From Bacteroidaceae bacterium (lineage in GTDB: Bacteria > Bacteroidota > Bacteroidia > Bacteroidales > Bacteroidaceae): a stretch of DNA of 38,027 nucleotides. The position numbers were made by a program, and so were the translations under genes. The notes under the pieces were generated by a model, which ran no database searches, had not been told where the DNA came from, and was given only the letters and a program-made list of their open reading frames with translations. This document shows positions 6,385 through 12,525 of this stretch, piece by piece. Location: contig JAKSLJ010000031.1 of assembly GCA_024401275.1 (NCBI GenBank), forward strand, positions 1-38,027, in the 5' to 3' direction. Numbering within the stretch: the stretch's first letter is position 1; each line of letters starts with the position of its first letter.

Positions 6385-7404
6385 TTAATTTCCCCCTCCC
6401 CCTGGGGGGAGGGCCGGGGTGGGGCCGAGAATGACATCTGCGATGTCTGTGTTCGGCTCGTAGCGCTCAAGCTCGTTTACTATGCTGTATTGCCTGTGTC
6501 CGCTTTCCTTCATTCGCTCGCTCCACTTATGGTATTCTCCGCTGTCAGGATAAACCACAATGGTGCGGTTCATAAGCGGCTGGAGCTTCTGCGGCTGAAG
6601 GTTGCCGCAACCGCCTGTAGCAAGCCAGACATAATCCGGATAATGGCAAGCGCAGATGAGTGCCGACTTCTCGCTCTCGACTATGCAAACAACCTTGTCG
6701 GGATAGCGGTTTATGAGATGCAAGCCGAACAGCACTTTTTCCGTCTGCTCCAGTTGCGGACCTTTCTTCGTCTTCTCGCAGATTGAGCGAATGGAGTTGC
6801 CCCAACCTTCTGCCCGATGTCCGTCGCCTTTGTATGCAATCAGCTTAGCGTCATGCACCCGCTCCTGCTCGTCTATCATCCAGAAGATTGCTGCCGGACC
6901 ATAGTTCACGCCACGGACAACAATATCCTTCTCCGTTCCGCCTACATAATACTCCGCCAGCACCTTCCGCTTTGTCTCTTCGGCGTAAGGAAGCTGCATG
7001 AACCATCGGCTGAAAGTGCTCTCACGGCTTGTCGCCTTCTCAGCCCATTCAAAAGGGAAGAACTCGGTCTGATGGTACTCGTTGCTTTGTAGGGCGAACA
7101 TTTGTGAGCCGTTTGCGCGAATAAAACCTGAATCGCGGCTCGGAAATCCTCGCCCTACTTGCGGATAATCGCGGCTCATGTCGTCAGGTCGCAGTTCTGG
7201 ATGATCGCGGAAAAGTTCACGAGGTGGATAGTTTGCGCCACATCGGTTCTTGTGGTCACAGATACCGCAGTTGTCAGAGAGTTCAAGACCAGTGGTAGCA
7301 TCAACATATCGTCTGAAAGATTTTCTGCTACCACAATAAGGACATGTGTGCTTCACGCCTTTCTTTGGAAGAATGAAGCGATGGGGGACTGATTGTATAT
7401 TCAT
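6385..7404 (-). CDS. DUF6371-type primase-like protein with zinc finger and TOPRIM-like core
   Basis: The product has 339 residues. An N-terminal zinc ribbon has Cys21, Cys24, Cys46, Cys49 and nearby Cys55 (CPYCGSRKSF and CGICDHKNRC). A TOPRIM-like half follows: KVVCIVESEKSALICA (Glu-rich first motif) and RTIVVYPDSGEYHKW (second Asp motif). This layout is that of DUF6371/toprim proteins of Bacteroidales mobile elements, which would prime replication. The RepA-type ATPase gene lies upstream on the same strand, 107 bp away. Two repeats are translated in it. A whole 70-bp palindromic element encodes Val83-Leu105 (VGRGFPSRDSGFIRANGSQM and on), and a GC-rich repeat encodes the C-terminal tail GPTPALPPGGGGN and the stop. 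Whether the insert harms function is unknown; the frame stays open. Confidence 0.75.
   Translation of the reverse strand: MNIQSVPHRFILPKKGVKHTCPYCGSRKSFRRYVDATTGLELSDNCGICDHKNRCGANYPPRELFRDHPELRPDDMSRDYPQVGRGFPSRDSGFIRANGSQMFALQSNEYHQTEFFPFEWAEKATSRESTFSRWFMQLPYAEETKRKVLAEYYVGGTEKDIVVRGVNYGPAAIFWMIDEQERVHDAKLIAYKGDGHRAEGWGNSIRSICEKTKKGPQLEQTEKVLFGLHLINRYPDKVVCIVESEKSALICACHYPDYVWLATGGCGNLQPQKLQPLMNRTIVVYPDSGEYHKWSERMKESGHRQYSIVNELERYEPNTDIADVILGPTPALPPGGGGN
6388..6426 (-). repeat. GC-rich interspersed repeat, copy 2, inside the 3' end of the DUF6371 gene
   Basis: On the minus strand it reads GGCCCCACCCCGGCCCTCCC and onward to GGGGGAAATT, matching copy 1 at 6108-6149. It supplies the last 13 codons and borders the stop codon. 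Confidence 0.65.
7089..7158 (-). repeat. 70-bp palindromic element, copy C, inside a coding sequence
   Basis: The ends are exact: GTAGGGCGA at 7089 and TCGCCCTAC ending at 7158. On the minus strand it starts exactly at codon 83 of the DUF6371 gene. Its reverse complement agrees with copy A at all but the central bases. Confidence 0.85.
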
Positions 7405-7441
7405 AGTTCTATTTCTGTAATGAATAAAAGTGAATGACTAA

Positions 7442-7504
7442 GATTACTTGGACAGTCAGTCAATTATCCCTTATAGAGGGGAATTGACTGACTGTCTTGT
7501 AATC
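7442..7504. promoter_or_regulatory. Long hairpin between the RepA-type and DUF6371 genes
   Basis: GACAGTCAGTCAATT (7451-7465) pairs perfectly with AATTGACTGACTGTC (7482-7496). An outer GATTAC/GTAATC pair (7442-7447, 7499-7504) and an inner CCC/GGG pair extend it. There is no clear T run after it, so it may act as an attenuator, a processing site or an operator rather than a full terminator. Confidence 0.55.
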
Positions 7505-7511
7505 ATTCAAA

Positions 7512-8729
7512 TTAGAACACTAACGCAGTTATCACAGAGTCAACTTCCGATATTGACGGCGTTGAGCCCTCCTTCATTTCCTTGAGGATATTCTTGACCG
7601 TTGATTCCTTCTTGCCTATACGCTGCATGACAGCTTCTACCAAAGCCTTTCGTTCCATCTTGCCACCGTTGACATTAAGGATGTCCAGAACTATCTGCTT
7701 GCGCTCTTCGAACACAGCCTTTCTCTCGGCTTCCTTCTGATCTTGCTTTGACTGCGCCTTATGCTGCTCAATCTGCTGATGAAGCTCGTCGGCACAAACA
7801 GGAACACCATCTTCGTCAAATGTGAAGTGAAACTCAGGTACAGGCGCATAGCGATGGGTTGGGAACTTTACTGTCACGATGTTTGAGTCGTCGTCCTTCT
7901 CGCACTTCATGACCGTAACACCCTTCTGCTCAAAATAAGCACCGAGGTGACCACGAAGCTCAGTATAGCCATCGGTCTTGTTCGTGTGAAGCACGTTGAT
8001 GATGGCACATTTCTCCACTTCCGCAATCTTCATAAGGAAGTTTAGCACGAGATTCTGGCTCGCCTCCACATCGTTGAAGTTGGCGCAAAGGTCAACGATA
8101 CCATCAATGATTACGAGCTGTGGGTTGTACTTGTGGATAAAGTAGAGGATGCCTGTTTCCATCTCCTTCGGCGTGAGTGGACGGAAGTTTACGAGATGAA
8201 TACGGTCTGACAGAGCCTTCACATCAACGCCAGCCATCTTTGCTGCCTTCACACCGAGCGATTGGGTGTCAATTGTCTTCATCTCCGTGTCTATGTAGAG
8301 TATAGACATGCCTTTAATAAGACACTTCACGCGGTTCCATTCGCCACAGAGTATCGCAGCCATGAGAATAGCCACAAGCGATGTCTTGCCACCCTTCTGC
8401 TTAGCACCGATAGTGTGAAGGTCGCCTTGCGTAATAACCGGCACATCGTCAACACTGAACAGAAACGTGTTCTTCGGATACTCTGCGTCCATGTCAATCT
8501 CGCACGCCTTCAACTTGTTTTCCAACTCGGCATCAATCCCTCCATTGCCCTCGGCAATTTTGGCTTCTGCATCAGCCATAGCAGTGTCAAGATCCCTCAG
8601 ATTCAGGTGATTGCGATAACCTTCAGCGAGAGGTGAATTACTTTGAAGCATGTCGCTAACGACTTCTCCGATGTGGCGAGGAGCATTCGTGTTTTTTGCT
8701 CCTTCAACCGAATTCTTTGTGATTTCCAT
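7512..8729 (-). CDS. RepA-type AAA ATPase / replicative helicase-like protein (AAA_25)
   Basis: The product has 405 residues. Walker A is GAKQKGGKTS (residues 108-117). ILYIDTE follows at about 144-149 and Walker B is QLVIIDG (about 204-210, Asp209). These are the RecA-fold signatures of AAA_25/RepA proteins that act with DUF6371-type primases on plasmids and integrated elements. The N-terminal 85 residues are acidic and helical. The C-terminal 110 contain a charged coiled coil (QIEQHKAQSKQDQKEAERKA, about 318-337) and a winged-helix-like end (ILDILNVNGGKMERKALVEA, about 349-368). A promoter is seen at 8992-8999, giving a leader of about 255 nt. It probably powers replication of a mobile or relic element; no integrase is visible. 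Ordinary chromosomal retention is also possible. Confidence 0.8.
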   Translation of the reverse strand: MEITKNSVEGAKNTNAPRHIGEVVSDMLQSNSPLAEGYRNHLNLRDLDTAMADAEAKIAEGNGGIDAELENKLKACEIDMDAEYPKNTFLFSVDDVPVITQGDLHTIGAKQKGGKTSLVAILMAAILCGEWNRVKCLIKGMSILYIDTEMKTIDTQSLGVKAAKMAGVDVKALSDRIHLVNFRPLTPKEMETGILYFIHKYNPQLVIIDGIVDLCANFNDVEASQNLVLNFLMKIAEVEKCAIINVLHTNKTDGYTELRGHLGAYFEQKGVTVMKCEKDDDSNIVTVKFPTHRYAPVPEFHFTFDEDGVPVCADELHQQIEQHKAQSKQDQKEAERKAVFEERKQIVLDILNVNGGKMERKALVEAVMQRIGKKESTVKNILKEMKEGSTPSISEVDSVITALVF

Positions 8730-9049
8730 TTCTGCTTAATAATTTTATGGAATAACACATAATGGGAATTATAGACCCCGGCCGCAGATTAATCCCTTAA
8801 TCCTCATATAGGCACACAGAAGGTCTGTTACGGAGTTGTACCTTCTCCGCCACGCCAGCTGGCGAATTGTTTTGCTTTCTTACAATACATAAGGAATGGT
8901 GCTATGGGGTTACCTTTGCGTTATCCTACCGTGTCGTCACAGGGTGTAATATAAAGAAAGCAGCAGAAACTCCAATTTGAAATTTCTGCTGCAAAGGTAT
9001 TAATGTGTATTGAATTTCTGGGTAATGTAGCTGCTACAAAATAACAATA
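8730..9049 (-). promoter_or_regulatory. Upstream region and leader of the RepA-type gene
   Basis: Minus-strand TACCTTTG (8999-8992) is a -7 match, with a weak -33. It overlaps one arm of a perfect 10-bp inverted repeat, GCAGCAGAAA (8960-8969) and TTTCTGCTGC (8983-8992), at the start of the transcript. Further along the leader AGAAGGT and ACCTTCT can pair (8821-8847 area). No gene is seen in these 320 bases. The inverted repeat may be an operator or an RNA hairpin. Confidence 0.5.
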
Positions 9050-9080
9050 AAACCTGCTACAAAATTCATGTAGCAGGTTT
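9050..9080 (-). terminator. Terminator of the coiled-coil gene
   Basis: AAACCTGCTACA (9050-9061) pairs perfectly with TGTAGCAGGTTT (9069-9080) around a 7-nt loop, 14 bp after the stop codon. The sequence then runs TTATTGTTAT on the minus strand. TGCTACAAAA and AGCAGGTTTA are each repeated once nearby. Confidence 0.7.
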
Positions 9081-9094
9081 ATAGCAGGTTTATA

Positions 9095-9919
9095 TCAAGG
9101 CATTAGACTCATATACCGTTTAAAAGACGCCTCACTCAAACCTGTTAGTTTTGAAAGTAATGGTTTCCATTCTTCTTTACTCATTTTAGTACTCTTTTCT
9201 GAACCGGCAACTATTTCAACAGCTTTTCTTGCCGTCATCTTATAATGTCTAATTTGATCTCCTTGGCCAGTATCTATTAATATTGTTTCGTCGTCAGGAT
9301 CATCTTGTTCTTTCAACTTTTTGTTCTCTTCACGCAATAGGACATTTTCACCTGTAAGCTTGGCTATTTCCTTTCGAAGATTTGTTATTGTTTCATCCTT
9401 TTCTTGTAGAAGCTTGCTGTCCATAGCTGCGCCTTGAGTATAGACTGGTGCGTTGCATTCAGGAAGATCCTTCAATAGTTTTTGTAAGTACTCTAACCTA
9501 CCATATCTAACTTCTTTGAAATACCCCATAATACCAGTAAGACTTGGCAAAACTGTTTCTATATATATCTTTTTGTCTTTGTAAAGATAGAATAGGATGA
9601 TATATAGTTGAGTAGATATCATATCGGTAAGTCTTATAGCTGTTCCCCAAGTAGCAGGCTTTTTAATTTCTGTTCTTTCGCGCAACTCATTTTTGATTTT
9701 GCTGACATATAGGTCTGGACTTGGATGTTTTACAAGACGATCTAAGTATGGGATGCATTCATCCCATATAGTTGCATGGCAATTAAGGTCACGAAAGAAA
9801 TCTATTTTATATAGCACTCTATCATAAATAACTTCTAATTCAAGGTCACTTATGACAGAGCTTCTCTGCTTTGGCTTATCAGTTTCTTCCATATGTTTGT
9901 TTTGATTGATGCTGTTCAT
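9095..9919 (-). CDS. Unknown protein with central coiled coil, divergent from the methyltransferase operon
   Basis: The product has 274 residues from ATG 9919; a second Met at residue 10 (MEETDKPKQ) is also possible. I do not recognise a named family. Residues about 20-150 are helical with basic and aromatic residues. A heptad-rich coiled coil spans about 170-206 (LQEKDETITNLRKEIAKLTG, then LLREENKKLKEQ). A C-terminal segment of about 45 residues (KMTARKAVEIVAG and LSKLTGLSEASFKRYMSLMP) resembles the small helical end found on other Bacteroidales mobile-element proteins; this is an impression, not a match. It has its own strong promoter (9951-9982), back to back with that of the methyltransferase operon. 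The region is visibly AT-rich compared with flanking genes, which suggests transfer. It may be a partner or regulator of that operon. Confidence 0.6.
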   Translation of the reverse strand: MNSINQNKHMEETDKPKQRSSVISDLELEVIYDRVLYKIDFFRDLNCHATIWDECIPYLDRLVKHPSPDLYVSKIKNELRERTEIKKPATWGTAIRLTDMISTQLYIILFYLYKDKKIYIETVLPSLTGIMGYFKEVRYGRLEYLQKLLKDLPECNAPVYTQGAAMDSKLLQEKDETITNLRKEIAKLTGENVLLREENKKLKEQDDPDDETILIDTGQGDQIRHYKMTARKAVEIVAGSEKSTKMSKEEWKPLLSKLTGLSEASFKRYMSLMP

Positions 9920-9950
9920 CTTAAGATTAATATTTTATAAAATACGCCCA

Positions 9951-9982
9951 CAAAGGTACGTTTTTTTACCTAATACTCCAAA
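9951..9982 (-). promoter_or_regulatory. Promoter of the coiled-coil gene
   Basis: On the minus strand TTTG (9982-9979) is followed 20 bp later by TACCTTTG (9958-9951). It is divergent from the methyltransferase promoter, whose -33 box begins only 16 bp away. Confidence 0.7.
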
Positions 9983-9997
9983 AAAAGAGCGTTTTTT

Positions 9998-10028
9998 TTT
10001 GATAAAACCAGTTTTTCTCGTAACTTTG
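9998..10028 (+). promoter_or_regulatory. Promoter of the methyltransferase-nuclease operon
   Basis: TTTG (9998-10001), a 19-bp spacer and TAACTTTG (10021-10028) form an ideal Bacteroidetes promoter. Transcription would start near 10035, more than 300 nt before the ATG at 10352. Confidence 0.75.
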
Positions 10029-10034
10029 CAGAGC

Positions 10035-10351
10035 AAAAGCAGAGAAAACTGCTTGCAGACATACGAAAAAATAGCATTGACTATTATTTGCGTTCTCCTG
10101 AAAAGCCTGGAAACTTTTGATTGGAATAAGAGCACAAACTAATAGCAGTTAGGCACACCTCTGGGACAACTGGGAGTGTTGCCTTATCCTATCCATATAA
10201 TTTAATCAATGTTCATGCAATAGGGCATGAACATCTTGTGGATAGGATGAGGTTTCATTCCAGGCTGCCTCGGAGAACGCATGAGAAGGTTCATGCCCTT
10301 CTTGTGTTCTTGCGTGAGTGATAGGTCGGTGCATAATGACAACCTATCATT
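10035..10351 (+). promoter_or_regulatory. Structured 5' leader of the methyltransferase operon, attenuator-like
   Basis: Hairpins seen in order: AAGCAG/CTGCTT (about 10039-10058). A two-tier stem ATCCTATCCA (10186-10195)/TGGATAGGAT (10239-10248) encloses TGTTCATGC (10210-10218)/GCATGAACA (10225-10233). AGAAGG/CCTTCT lies at 10284-10302. TGATAGGT (10319-10326)/ACCTATCA (10342-10349) stops two bases before the start codon. GGGCATGAAC (10223-10232) can instead pair perfectly with GTTCATGCCC (10289-10298), which gives a mutually exclusive fold. Mini-ORFs at 10227-10250 and 10247-10321 overlap as ATGA, and the second stops where the last hairpin begins. This has the form of translational or transcriptional attenuation; the trigger is unknown. 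Confidence 0.55.
10247..10321 (+). CDS. Possible 24-residue leader peptide
   Basis: ATG 10247 overlaps the stop of a 7-codon ORF (10227-10250) as ATGA and runs 24 codons to TGA 10319-10321. The peptide starts MRFHSRLPRRTHEKV and is rich in Arg and His. Its stop codon falls exactly at the start of the hairpin that covers the methyltransferase start. That position is the only reason to suspect it; chance is not excluded. Confidence 0.25.
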   Translation: MRFHSRLPRRTHEKVHALLVFLRE

Positions 10352-11323
10352 ATGGCAGCAAATAACAACAGTCTTGGCAAAGCAAAGAAAGCCAAGAAAG
10401 ATGAATTCTACACCCAACTTCCAGATATAGAAAAGGAACTTAGACACTACGAGCATCATTTCAAAGACAAGGTAGTGCTGTGTAATTGCGATGATCCTAA
10501 AGTGAGTAACTTCTTTGTGTACTTCGTAAGGAATTTCAAGCACTTAGGATTGAAGCGTCTTATCACCACTTGCTATAAGAATAACGAGCCTTCTCTATTC
10601 AGTAATAATGATAGTGAACAGGCTGTTTACCTTATTTATGATGGAGGTGATGACAATAATCCGGATCCCGTAAAAGTGTCAACAACAGCCGTACCATTGA
10701 AAGGTGATGGCGACTTTCGTTCTATGGAATGCATCGAACTTCTGAAGCAAGCAGACATAGTCGTTACAAATCCGCCATTCTCTCTTTTTAGGGAATATGT
10801 TGCACAGCTGATTAGATACGAGAAGAAGTTCTTGATAATAGGAAATCAGAACGCGATTACTTACAAGGAGATATTCCCCCTAATTAGGAATAATAAGCTA
10901 TGGTTAGGATATGGCTTCACAAGAAATTGCGCTCATTTCATAAATAAATCATACGAGGATACAGCTACGGATGCAGACCATCGTGAAGGAATGATAAGAG
11001 TTTCTGGCGTCATGTGGTTTACCAATATGGATGTAAAACAAAGGCATGAAGAGCCAGAGCTATTCAAGAACTATACTCCTGAAGCATTTCCGCACTATGA
11101 TAATTTTGATGCTATCAATGTTGACAAGGCGGCGGAAATTCCTCTGGATTATAGTGGCATGATAGGAGTACCTATCACATACTTGCAGAAACATTGTCCA
11201 GAGTATTATGATATTCTTTATTGCAGTGCGTTCTCTGATGAGAGCAACTACGGATGTGGCTCTTTGAAAATCAACGGCAAAAAGATATATGCACGATTAA
11301 TCATCAAAAAGAAACAGCAATGA
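10352..11323 (+). CDS. EcoRI-family adenine-specific DNA methyltransferase
   Basis: The product has 323 residues. The catalytic motif IV is DIVVTNPPFSLF (NPPF at 140-143). The start KAKKAKKDEFYTQLPDIEKEL, the block VVLCNCDDPKVSNFFVYF (SAM-site region) and FLIIGNQNAITYKEIFPLI after the motif are the ordered signatures of the EcoRI methylase family (PF13651). It would methylate adenine N6 in a specific site; the site cannot be read from sequence. Its TGA overlaps the ATG of the DUF262-HNH gene (ATGA), so the two are translationally coupled. The leader suggests strong control of its synthesis. AT-rich codon use, unlike the flanking operons, points to horizontal transfer. It may be the protective half of a restriction-modification pair, or an orphan methylase. 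Confidence 0.9.
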   Translation: MAANNNSLGKAKKAKKDEFYTQLPDIEKELRHYEHHFKDKVVLCNCDDPKVSNFFVYFVRNFKHLGLKRLITTCYKNNEPSLFSNNDSEQAVYLIYDGGDDNNPDPVKVSTTAVPLKGDGDFRSMECIELLKQADIVVTNPPFSLFREYVAQLIRYEKKFLIIGNQNAITYKEIFPLIRNNKLWLGYGFTRNCAHFINKSYEDTATDADHREGMIRVSGVMWFTNMDVKQRHEEPELFKNYTPEAFPHYDNFDAINVDKAAEIPLDYSGMIGVPITYLQKHCPEYYDILYCSAFSDESNYGCGSLKINGKKIYARLIIKKKQQ

Positions 11324-12462
11324 AAGAAAAGATGACAATAGAACTTCAGAAGATTACTATCCGTGAGTTGATTGATGGTTATCGCAATGATGAAGAAGAA
11401 GGTGTTGTAGCATACCATGGTCTTCTTAATGTAAGGCCAAAATATCAGCGCGAGTTTGTGTATTCACCGGAGAAGCAGATTGCTGTATTACGAAGTGTAA
11501 TGCATGGCTACCCTATAGGTGTTATGTATTGGGTTCGCAATGAAGACGGAACTCTTGAAATGCTCGACGGTCAGCAGCGTACAGTAAGTATATGTGAATA
11601 TGTAGCAGCTAATGCATTCAGCATAGATTCCTTCAAATTCCACAATCTTCAAGAGGCGAAGCCCAAGTTGGCAGAGGAAATACTTGACTATACGATTCAT
11701 GTATATTTCTGTGAGGGTTCTACTGACGATAAACTAGAATGGTTCAGGACGATAAACATTGGTACAGAGCCTTTGAAAGACCAAGAAATGCGCAATGCTT
11801 TCTATACAGGAGAATGGCTTACAGATGCGAAGAAGAAGTTCTCCAAGGTTACTGGAGTATGTGTAAGGAAGAACGAAGGGCTTGTTACAGGCACTCCAAA
11901 CCGACAGGAACTATTGGAAAAGGTTCTACTATGGAAAGCTCAATATGATGGAATAGATGAAGGAAAGCCCGACCTTACAATTCGCAAATACATGGCTGAG
12001 CATCAGCATGATGGTAATGCTGATAGTGAACGCCAGTATTTCTTCAAGGTTATAGATTGGGCAAACATGCTTTTTGATGGTAACTGGAAGATTAAGAAGG
12101 GGCAGCCATGGGGTGAACTCTACAATCTTTATCATAATAATGACTATGACTCAACATTCCTTAAATCAGAAGTAGAGCGTCTTTTGATTGATGATGAAGT
12201 TGAGAGAAGTGGAAAAATGGGAATAATCCGCTATCTGTTGAGTGGTGATGAGAAATACTTGAATCTCCGAACCTTTAGTTATGCTCAGAAACTGACATTG
12301 TACCAAAGGCAAAAAGGTATATGTAATATTTGTAAGAAGCATTTCGCATTTGAAGAAATGGAAGCAGACCATATAGATCCTTGGAAGGATAATGGAAAGA
12401 CTATTTTAGAAAATGGTCAGATGCTTTGTAGGCATTGTAATAGAACAAAAAGTGATAAGTAA
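11320..12462 (+). CDS. DUF262 protein with C-terminal HNH nuclease domain
   Basis: The product has 380 residues. A frame open 22 codons further upstream lies inside the methyltransferase; the ATG at 11320, overlapping its stop, is the natural start. The N-terminal DUF262 (ParB/GmrS-like NTPase) domain shows YQREFVYSPEKQ and the DGQQR motif at 83-87. The middle is helical. The last 47 residues form a zinc-type HNH fold with CNIC (Cys335, Cys338), EADHIDPW (His351), Asn365 and CRHCNRTKSDK (Cys370, Cys373). The third catalytic position is Asn374, an HNN variant as in many HNH enzymes. Related DUF262 nucleases act in modification-dependent (GmrSD) or phosphorothioate-linked (SspE) phage defence. 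Here, coupling to an adenine methylase suggests a restriction partner. It is followed by a terminator. The role is inferred. Confidence 0.8.
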   Translation: MKEKMTIELQKITIRELIDGYRNDEEEGVVAYHGLLNVRPKYQREFVYSPEKQIAVLRSVMHGYPIGVMYWVRNEDGTLEMLDGQQRTVSICEYVAANAFSIDSFKFHNLQEAKPKLAEEILDYTIHVYFCEGSTDDKLEWFRTINIGTEPLKDQEMRNAFYTGEWLTDAKKKFSKVTGVCVRKNEGLVTGTPNRQELLEKVLLWKAQYDGIDEGKPDLTIRKYMAEHQHDGNADSERQYFFKVIDWANMLFDGNWKIKKGQPWGELYNLYHNNDYDSTFLKSEVERLLIDDEVERSGKMGIIRYLLSGDEKYLNLRTFSYAQKLTLYQRQKGICNICKKHFAFEEMEADHIDPWKDNGKTILENGQMLCRHCNRTKSDK

Positions 12463-12467
12463 ACAAG

Positions 12468-12507
12468 AAGCCGCGACTCTCTGGGATTTGAGAATCGCGG
12501 CTTGTTT
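12468..12507. terminator. Bidirectional terminator between the HNH gene and the FISUMP/barrel gene
   Basis: AAGCCGCGACTCTC (12468-12481) and GAGAATCGCGGCTT (12490-12503) pair with one mismatch on the plus strand and a wobble on the minus strand. A T-rich exit follows on the plus strand. GAATCGCGGCT also occurs inside palindromic elements B and C. Confidence 0.75.
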
Positions 12508-12525
12508 CTTTATCATATCTCCTGC

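Noticed and set aside
9906-10142. Plus-strand 78-codon frame across the divergent promoters
   Set aside because: It overlaps both promoters and starts upstream of the predicted transcription start.
10035-10351. Retron-like msr/msd RNA
   Set aside because: No reverse transcriptase gene is near; the hairpins fit a cis-acting leader better.
5703-12462. Complete integrated mobile element with attachment sites
   Set aside because: No integrase, relaxase or flanking direct repeats could be found, although the replication genes and AT-rich block suggest a relic.
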